A DNA stretch of 59,970 bases, taken from NCBI GenBank assembly GCA_902727895.1, contig CACVAP010000100.1, forward strand, positions 1-59,970, read 5' to 3'. This DNA is from an uncultured Sulfurovum sp. (GTDB taxonomy: Bacteria > Campylobacterota > Campylobacteria > Campylobacterales > Sulfurovaceae). The position numbers were made by a program, and so were the translations under genes. Shown piece by piece: positions 34,446 to 44,928 of the stretch. Each line of letters opens with the position of its first letter. The first letter of the stretch is position 1. The notes beneath the pieces are model-generated. The model did not search any database. It was given only the letters and a program-made list of their open reading frames with translations, and was not told where the DNA came from.

Positions 34446-35259
34446 TCCAACGAGATATACTTTGCAAGAAAGTATGTCTCTCTCCAAAAGAAAGATGTTT
34501 CTTTATCTCTTGTAGATTTTTTTTACATAGAAGTATTTGGGTATCATCTTTAGGAAAAATAAGTTCTTTAATCTTAATTGCTTCAACTAAGTTCCTATAT
34601 GCTAATTCATAGTTAAAAAGATGATAATGGCACATAGCTAAACTATCATAATTCTTCGCCGTTTCTGGATGACTCAGCCTATATAATTCAATTCTTGTTT
34701 CTAATGCATGTTCAAAAAGCTCTAAAGCTAACGAGTATTCTTCCAATGAAGCATAAAAGTAGCCTAACTCATGCTGACTTTTAGCTGTCAACGGATGTAA
34801 CTCTCCCAGAATACTTTTACGAATACTTAAAGATTTCAAATAAAAATTAAATGCCTCCTCTGTATTCTCTTCGGAAAAATATATATTTGCCAATGCACTA
34901 TAAATTGTAGCCGATTGAAGTGAATTTACACCAAAAAGAGTTTTATTTATTTCTAGAGATTTCCCATATAAATGAAGAGACTTGCTGATATAGCCATCTT
35001 CAAAATAAACTTCGGCTAACTTTATATAAGAAGACACTGTTTTACTATTTAATCTCCCAAGCGTTGAGATTCTTACAGCCAATGCTTTTTCATAAAAATT
35101 AATAACTTTTTTAGTTAATCCTTTTTCTTTATAACTGAGTGCTAATTGATTATATTCTTCAGCACTTAACTTTTTTATTTCAGTATTAAACTTTGTAGAA
35201 GATACTATAGGTAGGGTATTATTAGCTAAAAGCGTAATCCCATTTAATAATCTAGCCAT
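34432..35259 (-). CDS. Tetratricopeptide-repeat protein (kinesin-light-chain type)
   Basis: 275 residues, made of about five to six ~42-residue TPR units with spacing and residues of the kinesin-light-chain type (YEKALAVRISTLG, YGKSLEINKTLFG, YLKSLSIRKSILGELHPLTA, FEHALETRIELYRLSHPETA). There is no clear signal peptide, so it is probably cytoplasmic. It is a protein-binding scaffold of unknown partner. A related but lipoprotein-type TPR protein is encoded at 59075. The gene is oriented against the L,D-transpeptidase gene with a 14-base 3' overlap. Confidence 0.75.
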   Translation of the reverse strand: MARLLNGITLLANNTLPIVSSTKFNTEIKKLSAEEYNQLALSYKEKGLTKKVINFYEKALAVRISTLGRLNSKTVSSYIKLAEVYFEDGYISKSLHLYGKSLEINKTLFGVNSLQSATIYSALANIYFSEENTEEAFNFYLKSLSIRKSILGELHPLTAKSQHELGYFYASLEEYSLALELFEHALETRIELYRLSHPETAKNYDSLAMCHYHLFNYELAYRNLVEAIKIKELIFPKDDTQILLCKKNLQEIKKHLSFGERHTFLQSISRWIKSF

Positions 35260-36799
<1,540 letters not shown>

Positions 36800-36850
36800 C
36801 TTGTGTCTTAATTTTGCTTTTAGCAAATAAATAATTATAAAGGAAAAATC

Positions 36851-37822
36851 ATGGGATTAGATAGTTTAGTTGGTGGTACCATCTGGGATGAGTACAGTGA
36901 TAAAGTGACAGATTTAATGAACAACCCACAAAATATGGGTGAAATTACAACAGAAGCAGCAGAAGCAATGGGTGGTAAACTTATTGTAGCTGACTTTGGT
37001 GCAGAATCATGTGGAGATGCTGTACGTCTTTACTGGGCTGTTAATCCAAATACAGATGTTATTATGGATTCAAAATTTAAAAGTTTTGGTTGTGGTACAG
37101 CAATTGCATCTTCTGATGTTATGGCTGAACTTTGTAAATTTAAAACAGTTCAAGATGCTGTTAAGATCACAAATATTGATGTTGAAAAAGCAATGAGAGA
37201 CACACCTGATACACCTTCAGTACCACCTCAAAAAATGCACTGTTCAGTAATGGCTTATGATGTAATTAAAAAAGCAGCTGGTCAATACCTTAACGTTGAC
37301 AGTGAAAGCTTTGAAGAAGAAATGATTATCTGTGAATGTGCAAGAGTTAGTCTTGATACACTTAAAGAAGTAATTAGATTAAATGATCTTACAACAGTTG
37401 AGCAAATTACAGATTACACTAAAGCTGGTGGATTTTGTAAATCATGTATCAAACCTGGTGGACATGAAGATAGAGATATCTACCTTGTAGACTTACTTGA
37501 TGAATACTCTAAAGAAAGAATGGTAGCTGGTTCAAGTATTGGTGGAGCACAACCAACTGTTGACTTTAACAGTATGACACTTCTTCAAAAGTTTAAAAAA
37601 GTTGAAAAAGTTATTGATGAAAATATTCGTCAAATGCTAGTTATGGATGGTGGAGACATGGAAGTTCTTGATATGAAAGAGAATGGCGAAATGTTAGACA
37701 TTTACATTACTTACTTAGGTTCTTGTAGTGGTTGTGAGTCTTCTAGCACAGGTACACTTTTCGCAATTGAAAATGTACTTAAAGAAAAATGTGATCAAAA
37801 TATTAGAGTTATACCAGTATAA
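36851..37822 (+). CDS. nifU: Iron-sulphur cluster assembly scaffold NifU
   Basis: 323 residues with three domains. The IscU-like N-domain has conserved Cys in ESCGD, FGCGTAIASS and HCSV. The central BFD-like [2Fe-2S] domain has CECARVSLD...GGFCKSC, and the C-terminal NifU domain has DGGDMEVLDM...YLGSCSGCESSSTGT (CxxC). It assembles clusters using sulfur from NifS, 51 bases upstream with its own AAAGGA ribosome site. A hairpin terminator follows. Confidence 0.95.
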   Translation: MGLDSLVGGTIWDEYSDKVTDLMNNPQNMGEITTEAAEAMGGKLIVADFGAESCGDAVRLYWAVNPNTDVIMDSKFKSFGCGTAIASSDVMAELCKFKTVQDAVKITNIDVEKAMRDTPDTPSVPPQKMHCSVMAYDVIKKAAGQYLNVDSESFEEEMIICECARVSLDTLKEVIRLNDLTTVEQITDYTKAGGFCKSCIKPGGHEDRDIYLVDLLDEYSKERMVAGSSIGGAQPTVDFNSMTLLQKFKKVEKVIDENIRQMLVMDGGDMEVLDMKENGEMLDIYITYLGSCSGCESSSTGTLFAIENVLKEKCDQNIRVIPV

Positions 37823-37832
37823 ACCTTCCTAT

Positions 37833-37870
37833 ATATTCCTTTTCCATATGAAAGGGAATATTATATTTTA
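37833..37870 (+). terminator. Terminator after nifU
   Basis: 11-bp stem with one G-U pair (37833-37843 with 37851-37861) and loop CCATATG, followed by TATATTTTA. Confidence 0.6.
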
Positions 37871-37949
37871 GAATACTATAATTATAAATATGACCAATCG
37901 CTTGAGCTTAGCTCAAGTGATGTTCCTATTTAATTAAAAAGGCTCTAAA

Positions 37950-38405
37950 ATGTATCGTATACTACACTTATTCATTCTCCTAACCTTTCTCTCTTGTTCA
38001 AAAAGTAATCCGATTCCAAAAGACAATACCCTACCCAGTAAGTATGTAAATGATTCTTATTTACAACAGTTAGACTTCAAAGGTGAAGAGGTTATTTCTA
38101 CCTACATGGATAACAACTTTTACTATATACGTAAAGATGGTAAAAAAATACAAACCCTAACTTATGATAACGGTGCAGATCCATTTTCTGATGGCTTAGC
38201 TAGAACAAAAATCAATGGAAAAATTGGATTTTTTAATAGTAATCTAGAAATTGTATTAAAACCAATTTATGACTTTGCCTTCCCTTTTTATGATGGTATA
38301 GCAGAAATTTGTACAGGGTGTAAAGAAAAAAAAGATGGTGAACATACCATGCTAGATGGTGGGAAATGGCAAAAGATAGACCGAAATGGTTTGGTTATAG
38401 AATAA
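37950..38405 (+). CDS. Small lipoprotein with WG-like repeat
   Basis: 151 residues. The signal peptide ends in the lipobox LTFLSC (Cys16). The mature part carries one clear WG/KWG-type beta-repeat (DPFSDGLARTKINGKIGFFNSNLEIVLKPIYDFAFPFYDGIAEI) and the start of another (GGKWQKIDRNGLVIE). WG-repeat proteins are exported or surface structures of unknown activity. Alone between terminators; a short one of its kind. The start is at ATG 37950, with AAAAAGG upstream. Confidence 0.7.
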   Translation: MYRILHLFILLTFLSCSKSNPIPKDNTLPSKYVNDSYLQQLDFKGEEVISTYMDNNFYYIRKDGKKIQTLTYDNGADPFSDGLARTKINGKIGFFNSNLEIVLKPIYDFAFPFYDGIAEICTGCKEKKDGEHTMLDGGKWQKIDRNGLVIE

Positions 38406-38670
38406 CCTTAATAACTTATATCTACACATGCCAATCATCTATAGAACAAGTATAAAAAGATTCATTAGTCTTGTTCTCCTTCAAATAAATTTAATATCAC
38501 TTTTAGGCAGCAAAGTACTTCATATATAACCTAAAGAACTTCTATTTATAAGAAAAAATTATTATTTTATTAAAAATTAATAAATTTATAAAATATTTTT
38601 AAATGTTAAATAATAATTAAGTTTAATAGGAGTATACTTTTTTTAACAGAAAACAATAATAGGAAATATC

Positions 38671-39252
38671 ATGACACATTTAAAAATTTTATCTCTTACT
38701 CTTATCTCTTTCTTCTTCATCGCTTGTGGTGGAGCATCAGATGCATCAATAACTACAGCAGAAACTTCATCTTATGAACATGCAGAGAAAACGACTCAAG
38801 ATGAAATTTTAAATGCTATCAATGAAGCAAGAGCAGTTGCTAGAGATTGTCAAGATGGAAATGGTTTAATCTCTGCTGCTCCTGCATTAATTTGGAACTC
38901 TGATCTCTATTCTTCTGCTTATGAACACTCATATGACTTAGCACAAAGCAATACATTCTCTCATTATGGTTCAGGTACAGCTTCTGATGTTACAGGGTCT
39001 AACAATGGAGATAGCTCTTACTTTAATGATCGTATCAAGGCTAATGGTTATGTGGGGTACAAAACCATTGGCGAAAACATTGCTGGTGGACAAGCAACTA
39101 TTGAAGAAGCTATATCTGCATGGTTAGTATCTCCAGCACATTGTACAAACCTTATGAATTCTAACTTCAAAGAAATTGGTGTGGCTGTTGTTTCTGATGA
39201 AAATTCTGAATATGGAATTTACTGGACGCAAAGTTTTGGGGCAAAAAAATAA
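38671..39252 (+). CDS. CAP-domain (SCP/PR1) lipoprotein
   Basis: 193 residues. The signal peptide has lipobox FFIAC (Cys19), followed by a Thr/Ser/Glu spacer and a CAP domain from ~residue 45. Family features are ILNAINEARA, ALIWNSDLYSSAYEHSYDLAQSNTFSHYGSG (His of the CAP cavity), IGENIAGG, AISAWLVSPAHCTNLMNSNFKEIGVAVV, and YWTQSFGAK. Bacterial CAP proteins are extracytoplasmic, with unproven enzymatic roles. The leader between 38406 and 38670 is AT-rich with no gene. Confidence 0.88.
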   Translation: MTHLKILSLTLISFFFIACGGASDASITTAETSSYEHAEKTTQDEILNAINEARAVARDCQDGNGLISAAPALIWNSDLYSSAYEHSYDLAQSNTFSHYGSGTASDVTGSNNGDSSYFNDRIKANGYVGYKTIGENIAGGQATIEEAISAWLVSPAHCTNLMNSNFKEIGVAVVSDENSEYGIYWTQSFGAKK

Positions 39253-39342
39253 CAATTTATAACTTTTAAAAACCTATATAAACTTATGAATGTATACAGA
39301 ACTCTCAAACTTGAGAAAGTGAAAAATAATTTGTTTTATACT

Positions 39343-39605
39343 CTACTTAGGAACAAGTACATGCTGAAGCACTTTAAGCTTTAATAAATATATATTAGAT
39401 GGAGAACAAATAAAGATCGATAGCCTCATACCTTTTCTTTTTAGGAAATGGGAGATGAAATAAATATAAAATAAGAAACTATCTACGAAAGCCATCTGGG
39501 AAAATATTGAGGAAAATATTAAATGACTCACGTAGCAGAAGTATAACCACAGAACGTGTTCCAATCGTGAATAATCTAAAGATTGCTAAAAAATATAAAA
39601 TTTAA
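39343..39605 (+). pseudogene. Decayed fragment resembling the C-terminus of acetyl-CoA synthetase
   Basis: In a 441-base space without a good gene, the plus strand from ~39474 to 39605 reads ...KPSGKILRKILNDSRSRS...TTERVPIVNNLK. This matches the A10 motif (PKTRSGKIMRRILR) and the following TTL..P.VVNNL of acyl/acetyl-CoA synthetases. A frame change around 39490 is needed to join it to the upstream KLSTKA. A further piece (~39353-39375) resembles the STAE motif but holds a frameshift and a stop. The spacing between the two pieces is shorter than in an intact enzyme. A minus-strand open frame (39343-39564) overlaps and looks spurious. Confidence 0.4.
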
Positions 39606-39696
39606 TTTTATAACTAAACTTAATTTTAAGTTTTAAAATGTTAGAATTAATTATTATTTAATATAATTAGTTATATTAAATTAAAAGGAGTTTGTG

Positions 39697-40107
39697 ATGT
39701 TAACCTTTAAATACTCAAGAAATAAGCAACATAGATATAATATCTATGAGAGCCGTCTTCAAAATGTAGTAATTAAAAGCAATTATAAACTGCTTCGTAA
39801 TTTCCTATTAGTTATTAGTATACTCATTAGTGTTCTTGTCATCAGTCTTATTGTTTTTGACAACTATCAAAGTACAAAAACAGACTATGCGAGAGTATTA
39901 CTCACTAATCAAATAGAAAGTAATCTGGTTAAAGATGAAATAACACATTATGAGATAACGCAAGCCATATCAAATGGTATTCTTCACAAAATAGAAACTG
40001 AAGAATCTCTTGAAAACATCTCTAATGTGCAACTAAAACATCTTGTTAAAACTGTCATGGAGAAAATTGAGTACTCTCCTAATAAAATTATCTATACCCA
40101 AAAATAA
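39697..40107 (+). CDS. One-TM membrane protein of unknown function
   Basis: 136 residues. A basic, Tyr/Asn-rich cytoplasmic N-terminus (~1-33) is followed by one transmembrane helix (~34-55, LLVISILISVLVISLIVF) and a ~80-residue helical extracytoplasmic domain. I do not recognise a family. The ATG at 39697 is preferred over the GTG one codon earlier because AGGAG (39686-39690) then has the normal 6-base spacing. It is followed after 9 bases by a LysM protein with the same layout, suggesting a two-gene operon. Confidence 0.65.
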   Translation: MLTFKYSRNKQHRYNIYESRLQNVVIKSNYKLLRNFLLVISILISVLVISLIVFDNYQSTKTDYARVLLTNQIESNLVKDEITHYEITQAISNGILHKIETEESLENISNVQLKHLVKTVMEKIEYSPNKIIYTQK

Positions 40108-40116
40108 GGACTTTCC

Positions 40117-40959
40117 ATGTACTACAACTCAAATCAAAACAGTAATGACTATTACAACTCTTACAAAAAAGAAATGGCTGAGTTAGAATCTTATAGAAGA
40201 GAAGAGAGTCTTCAAAATGTTCTTAAATTTATTTTTCTAGTTTTAGCAATTGTTCTATTAGCTACTGGAGCTTTTTATCTTTACAAGTATTTCAACCCAA
40301 CACTAGATGAAAAGACTCCTATAAGTAAAACAGAAAAAGTATTTTCTAAAAATGACAACTTAGAGAAAATAGTAATTAGAGAAGAAGAACTTCCAAAAAG
40401 TATTCAGATACAAGAATCAAACCTTTTAATGCATCAAAATATTAAAAGTAATGCTACAGATACACAAAGAACTAGTGCAGGAACAGTAAGCAGTATGAAT
40501 GAAAAAGACATTGAATTAATTGTTCAAATCATTATGTCACAAATAAATACAAAAAAAGAAATACCCCTAGAAGATCAACTCAAAAATATTGAGAATACAA
40601 TATTTCAAACCAAAAGCCTAAAAGAAACGAATCATTACAATAAAATAATCTTAACAGAAAATGAAGTTAAAAATACAAAAAATAGTTCACTTATGAAACT
40701 TACTACTAATTTAAATAATATTATGAATGAAAGTGTTGATTTAACTGACAACTATTCAAAAGAACTTGACATAGAACTTACTTCTCGTGAAAATGCGATG
40801 CGTATTATTATTGTTCAAGAAGGCGACACGCTTTCAAGAATTGCAAAAAAAGCATATGGAGACTATGATGACTATCCAAAAATATTTGCAGCTAACCCTG
40901 AGATTATTAAGAATCCAAATCAAATTTTTGTAGGTCAACGTCTACGTATTCCATCTTAA
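40117..40959 (+). CDS. One-TM protein with C-terminal LysM domain
   Basis: 280 residues. The cytoplasmic N-terminus is Asn/Tyr-rich (~1-36), then comes a transmembrane helix (~37-57), a long polar, probably disordered or coiled periplasmic stretch (~58-225), and a LysM domain at the end (IIVQEGDTLSRIAKKAYGDYDDYPKIFAANPEIIKNPNQIFVGQRLRIP). LysM binds GlcNAc in peptidoglycan. So it is an inner-membrane protein reaching the wall, perhaps a structural or regulatory tether, paired with the upstream one-TM protein. A terminator follows. Confidence 0.8.
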   Translation: MYYNSNQNSNDYYNSYKKEMAELESYRREESLQNVLKFIFLVLAIVLLATGAFYLYKYFNPTLDEKTPISKTEKVFSKNDNLEKIVIREEELPKSIQIQESNLLMHQNIKSNATDTQRTSAGTVSSMNEKDIELIVQIIMSQINTKKEIPLEDQLKNIENTIFQTKSLKETNHYNKIILTENEVKNTKNSSLMKLTTNLNNIMNESVDLTDNYSKELDIELTSRENAMRIIIVQEGDTLSRIAKKAYGDYDDYPKIFAANPEIIKNPNQIFVGQRLRIPS

Positions 40960-40960
40960 A

Positions 40961-40995
40961 AAATAAAGGTACCTAATTACCTTTATTTCTTCTCT
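40961..40995 (+). terminator. Terminator after the LysM gene
   Basis: Perfect 11-bp stem AAATAAAGGTA / TACCTTTATTT (40961-40971 with 40978-40988) followed by CTTCTCT and more T's. Confidence 0.75.
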
Positions 40996-41076
40996 TTTTC
41001 CTCTTTCCTAATCAACACTTTATAAGCACATTATGATATATTTAGCCCCATGCAAAATATGCAAAAGGATTAATAA

Positions 41077-41556
41077 ATGGATTATATGTTTGAAACAGGC
41101 TTTTTAGGAACAAGAGCTCCTTTCTTTATGGACTTTGTGATGATTATGGTAGCAGTCCTTCCTCTCTTAGCATTGGCTGCTATTGCTATGGCAAAAGTAA
41201 AGTCTTATAAGCTACATGCTCGAAGTCAATCTATTATTTTTGTGGTGTCGGTGATTGTAGTGTCTTACTTTGAGTATGGTGTACGCGCAGGTGGTGGATT
41301 TACAACCTTTATGGAAGGAAGTAATACTTCGCATAACTATGCATTCTATGTTCTTATTTTTCACATAGCTGTAGCAGTACTATCACTAGTAATATGGGTT
41401 AAAACAATTTGGTCAGCAAGAAAAGCTGAGAAAAATGGAACTTTACCTGGTTCTGCTTCTTTAGCACATAAAAAAGCTGGTCAACTTACTTTTGTTGGTA
41501 TTTTTATGACAGCATTTACAGGTATTTGGGTCTACGTACTTCTTTTTGTTTATTAA
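41077..41556 (+). CDS. DUF420-family membrane protein
   Basis: 159 residues with about four transmembrane helices. The pattern of a His in KLHARSQ at the cytoplasmic side, FEYGVRAGGG, a His near NTSHNYAFYVLIFHIAVAV and a late HKKAGQLTF is that of DUF420 (YozB/CtaM-like) proteins. Some members assist heme-copper oxidase assembly; no oxidase gene is nearby to confirm that. It converges with tamB. Confidence 0.65.
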   Translation: MDYMFETGFLGTRAPFFMDFVMIMVAVLPLLALAAIAMAKVKSYKLHARSQSIIFVVSVIVVSYFEYGVRAGGGFTTFMEGSNTSHNYAFYVLIFHIAVAVLSLVIWVKTIWSARKAEKNGTLPGSASLAHKKAGQLTFVGIFMTAFTGIWVYVLLFVY

Positions 41557-41577
41557 GAATAAAGATAGCAAGTACCT

Positions 41578-44500
41578 CTATTTAAACTTCTTTCTAAAAT
41601 AGATATCAATACTTTGTGACGGTACCGTTTTTTGGTGCTGTCCTACTTCTACTTTAATATTTTTACTCACATCATATTCCAAGATAAACGAATTACCCTC
41701 TGCTGAATTTTCAATAACAAACATCGTATCTTCTTGTATTTTTTTACCTACTTGAACAGCATATCCTTCACCTGTACCATCATCTTTAACAAAGACTCTG
41801 TCCAGCTCAACTTCATAAGCTAAATCTCTTGCTGCTTGATTCATAATGAACAGTTGGGCTTCTCTCCCTAGTGAGCCCTTACCCTCACCTAAACCAGCTG
41901 TTGAAACACCCAATAGTAAGTAAGATAAGATATCTTTCTTAGGTAGGGTTGGATCAGACGTAAAAGTAAGCTTCGGACGTTTAGCATTACCATGAATATT
42001 AATGGTGATTAATACATCTGGTAACTCATGTTCTACAGTTAAATCTAATAAAGGATTAATCTCTTTAGCACCTTGAAATACAATATTAGAGTCTACCACA
42101 GTAAAGAGCTTGGGGGCTTGCTCAACCCGTCCTTCTATCTGTTCTATCTTCCCTAACATAACCAAGCCTTTCCCAAACTCTTTGTTAGCTTTAACATTCA
42201 CATCTAGGCTTAAGTCAATATCCCGTGTTTTATAGTTCGCATCGCGTGCATAAATAGTCACATCAATGAAGGTATCATTTAAAAATGAATCACTTTCTAC
42301 TTTCTTCTTTTTATCTTTTTTGCGAATAATAACAACATCATTATCAGAGGAAGGATCTAAAAATTTTGATTCATAGGAGATTTTCATCTTATCTAGAAAA
42401 ACACCCCCAATGATTTTTTTCTTCTCTCCTGTTTGTATATAATCAATATCACAACTAATTCTAGTCGTTCCATAGTTGGGATAACCTAAAAATAAATCCT
42501 CTATTTGGAATGTCGCTTTTAAATTTTCAGCATTTCCTTTTCCTTTGAGTGAAATCTTAGGATGCATGTCCAGTGAAACTTCTTTTTGTTCACCTAAATT
42601 AACAAAACCTTTTTCATTTAAATAAAAGTCTTTGTTTAAGCCTTTTTCTTTAAAGCCTGTGGTTTTAAAATTTAACTTATTAATCGACAGTAGCATACCC
42701 CTATAGTCTGCATCTACAGCCAACTGCTCTATATTAAAGCCTTCTAGCTTCAACTTAGAAGAAGTAAGGACTCCAGACACTTTTTCTCCTTTTAAACTGG
42801 CATCTAAACGTAAAGCTCCTTCTACATCCACAGCGTTAAAAGGATAAAGTAACTGAAACTCTTTTTGCACTTTTGTTAAAGAGTCAATATTCACAGTAGC
42901 TTTAATGTCTTTATTTTTTAAATCCCCTTTGGCATTTAATTTAAAGTGCTTTGTAAAAATATTCACATCTAATCCCTCAGCCTGTGAATAAGCATTTATG
43001 TTGGCTTTAAAGTTTTTATTGGATGCTAAGATTCCTTTTAATGAAAAATATTGCGTAGAGAGTGTTGCCTTCCCTTTTAAGTCTACTTTTACAAACTTAT
43101 CTTTTAATTCAGAAGGAACGTCAACCAACTTAGCAGGATAAATCTTCTCACTGTTGATAGTAAACTCAATGCTATCATAATCAGATGTACTAGCCAAAAT
43201 CTGCAACTTTTTAGCATCTAAATTAACTTTTGCACTACCAGCCTCTGTATTCACACTTAATTTCAGAGGTAGTAACTCTGATAAGTTAACAGAAAATGCA
43301 TCAAATTTAGAGATATTCACTGTTGAACTACTCACTAAGTTCTCAGGCTTCATATAGTTTCCAGAAAATTTACTCTGTATATTCAATGCTAAATTGTTAG
43401 CATTACTAGAAATAGACAAGCCACCATCCACTAGCTCTTGTTTTAAATCTAAAGAAATATCTTCTGTATTTAGCTTAACTTTTGAGCTAATATTTTCTGC
43501 ATTAATTGTTGATACAGCATCAAGATTTATCTTGAGTTTCTCTAGACTACCACTTGATTTTAAATTAACTAAAGTGTCACCTTCTAAGGTTATATTACTC
43601 TCTTTAAGTAGAGGATTTAAGTAACTATCATAGGCACTTAAAGAACTCTCAACATCAAAATAAAGTGTCTCTTCTAACTTATTAAAGTTTAATTTTGTAT
43701 TGGCTGAAAGCTCACCTTTTGCTGCTGAGGAGTCAAATACTAATGCTATATCAGCAGCTGTATCTCCCTCTAAAGGTTTGGTATATCCTTGTAAACTTAA
43801 CTCTTTTAATAAAAAACTTAACTCATTTTGTGTCGCTTTAAAATCCTTAATATCTGTCTTAAAGTCGACCTTTTTCATATCACCTTTTGCCACAACAGTG
43901 AGTAAAGGTAGACTATTAATTTCTATATTTTGTGCTGCTAATTGCTCTATTAAAAGTTTTTCGTTGAGTAAACTTTCTTTAGGCTCAAGCTTTGCATAAA
44001 TGTCAAATTTCAAGCTATTATTCACATCATCAATCTTTACTTTAACATCAGATTTTGTCTCTAAATTTGCGATATCACTCTCTATTTTACTTTTTAATTT
44101 TATCTTTAAAGCATTATTTATTAAATCATAGTTACCTGTAGATGCCAATACTTTAGTATGCACTTTATAGTGCTGATACTTTAGGTCTAAAGCCTTTGTA
44201 TCCACCGTAAAATCAATACTCTTCAAGTTCCCATCAGCTTTTATTTTCAACTTAGGATTACTAAGTAAAGAAGCATTATAGTCACTTAAAAAAGGCTGTA
44301 TGAACAATCGTTCCCCTTCAATTGTTCCCAAAAGTTTGAAGTCTTCATTCTTTAAAATGGCTTCCATATTTATTTGACTAACATTTGAATCCAGCATAAA
44401 TTTCACATCAGCTTTATGTTCTTTTTTCATGTCTGTTTCTAGATTATTTACGGTTAATTTTGCATGATTAACATGATAAGCATCATAGGAGGTATCTAGT

Positions 44501-44928
44501 AAAGAAAGATCAAGATGCTTAACAATAACTCTGTCAAAAGGTAAAGTACTATTTTGCTCATTCTCCTCTTCATTTGTACTATTAGCTTCTATGAGTGATG
44601 TTAAGAAATTTTCTTCTATTTGAACTTCATTTAAAACTAAATTATCAATATACAAAACTCTTTTTTCTAACTCTTCTAAATCAACTTTTACAGCAACAGA
44701 CTTTGCTTTAACTTGGTCTTGATAATTTACATCATGTAAAACGAAACCCGAAAGTAAACTCCCTTCTATCTCACCATAAGAAATTCCTTGCTCTTGAAGA
44801 GGTGACTTCACTAATTTAAGAAAAGAAGAAGGAGACTCCAACATAAACAGTACTAACAATGAAGCGAATAAAATAAAAAGAATAAGCCATGAAAGCAAAT
44901 GATAAATGGCAGATATTAGCTTTTTCAA
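41578..44928 (-). CDS. tamB: Translocation and assembly module TamB
   Basis: 1116 residues. An N-terminal transmembrane anchor (~11-31, LLSWLILFILFASLLVLFML) is followed by ~800 residues of repetitive beta-taco structure with alternating hydrophobics. The conserved DUF490/TamB C-terminal domain includes GKGLVMLGKIEQIEGRVEQAPKLFTV, DPTLPKKDILSYLLLGVSTAGLGEG and a final beta-strand (SQSIDIYFRKKFK). TamB bridges inner and outer membranes for lipid transport or autotransporter assembly, working with TamA, whose gene overlaps it upstream by 4 bases (ATGA). Confidence 0.92.
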   Translation of the reverse strand: MKKLISAIYHLLSWLILFILFASLLVLFMLESPSSFLKLVKSPLQEQGISYGEIEGSLLSGFVLHDVNYQDQVKAKSVAVKVDLEELEKRVLYIDNLVLNEVQIEENFLTSLIEANSTNEEENEQNSTLPFDRVIVKHLDLSLLDTSYDAYHVNHAKLTVNNLETDMKKEHKADVKFMLDSNVSQINMEAILKNEDFKLLGTIEGERLFIQPFLSDYNASLLSNPKLKIKADGNLKSIDFTVDTKALDLKYQHYKVHTKVLASTGNYDLINNALKIKLKSKIESDIANLETKSDVKVKIDDVNNSLKFDIYAKLEPKESLLNEKLLIEQLAAQNIEINSLPLLTVVAKGDMKKVDFKTDIKDFKATQNELSFLLKELSLQGYTKPLEGDTAADIALVFDSSAAKGELSANTKLNFNKLEETLYFDVESSLSAYDSYLNPLLKESNITLEGDTLVNLKSSGSLEKLKINLDAVSTINAENISSKVKLNTEDISLDLKQELVDGGLSISSNANNLALNIQSKFSGNYMKPENLVSSSTVNISKFDAFSVNLSELLPLKLSVNTEAGSAKVNLDAKKLQILASTSDYDSIEFTINSEKIYPAKLVDVPSELKDKFVKVDLKGKATLSTQYFSLKGILASNKNFKANINAYSQAEGLDVNIFTKHFKLNAKGDLKNKDIKATVNIDSLTKVQKEFQLLYPFNAVDVEGALRLDASLKGEKVSGVLTSSKLKLEGFNIEQLAVDADYRGMLLSINKLNFKTTGFKEKGLNKDFYLNEKGFVNLGEQKEVSLDMHPKISLKGKGNAENLKATFQIEDLFLGYPNYGTTRISCDIDYIQTGEKKKIIGGVFLDKMKISYESKFLDPSSDNDVVIIRKKDKKKKVESDSFLNDTFIDVTIYARDANYKTRDIDLSLDVNVKANKEFGKGLVMLGKIEQIEGRVEQAPKLFTVVDSNIVFQGAKEINPLLDLTVEHELPDVLITINIHGNAKRPKLTFTSDPTLPKKDILSYLLLGVSTAGLGEGKGSLGREAQLFIMNQAARDLAYEVELDRVFVKDDGTGEGYAVQVGKKIQEDTMFVIENSAEGNSFILEYDVSKNIKVEVGQHQKTVPSQSIDIYFRKKFK

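Noticed and set aside
39343-39564. 73-codon minus-strand frame, hydrophobic and aromatic
   Set aside because: It has no ribosome site and lies over the decayed acetyl-CoA synthetase-like fragment on the other strand; its composition is that of AT-rich antisense DNA.
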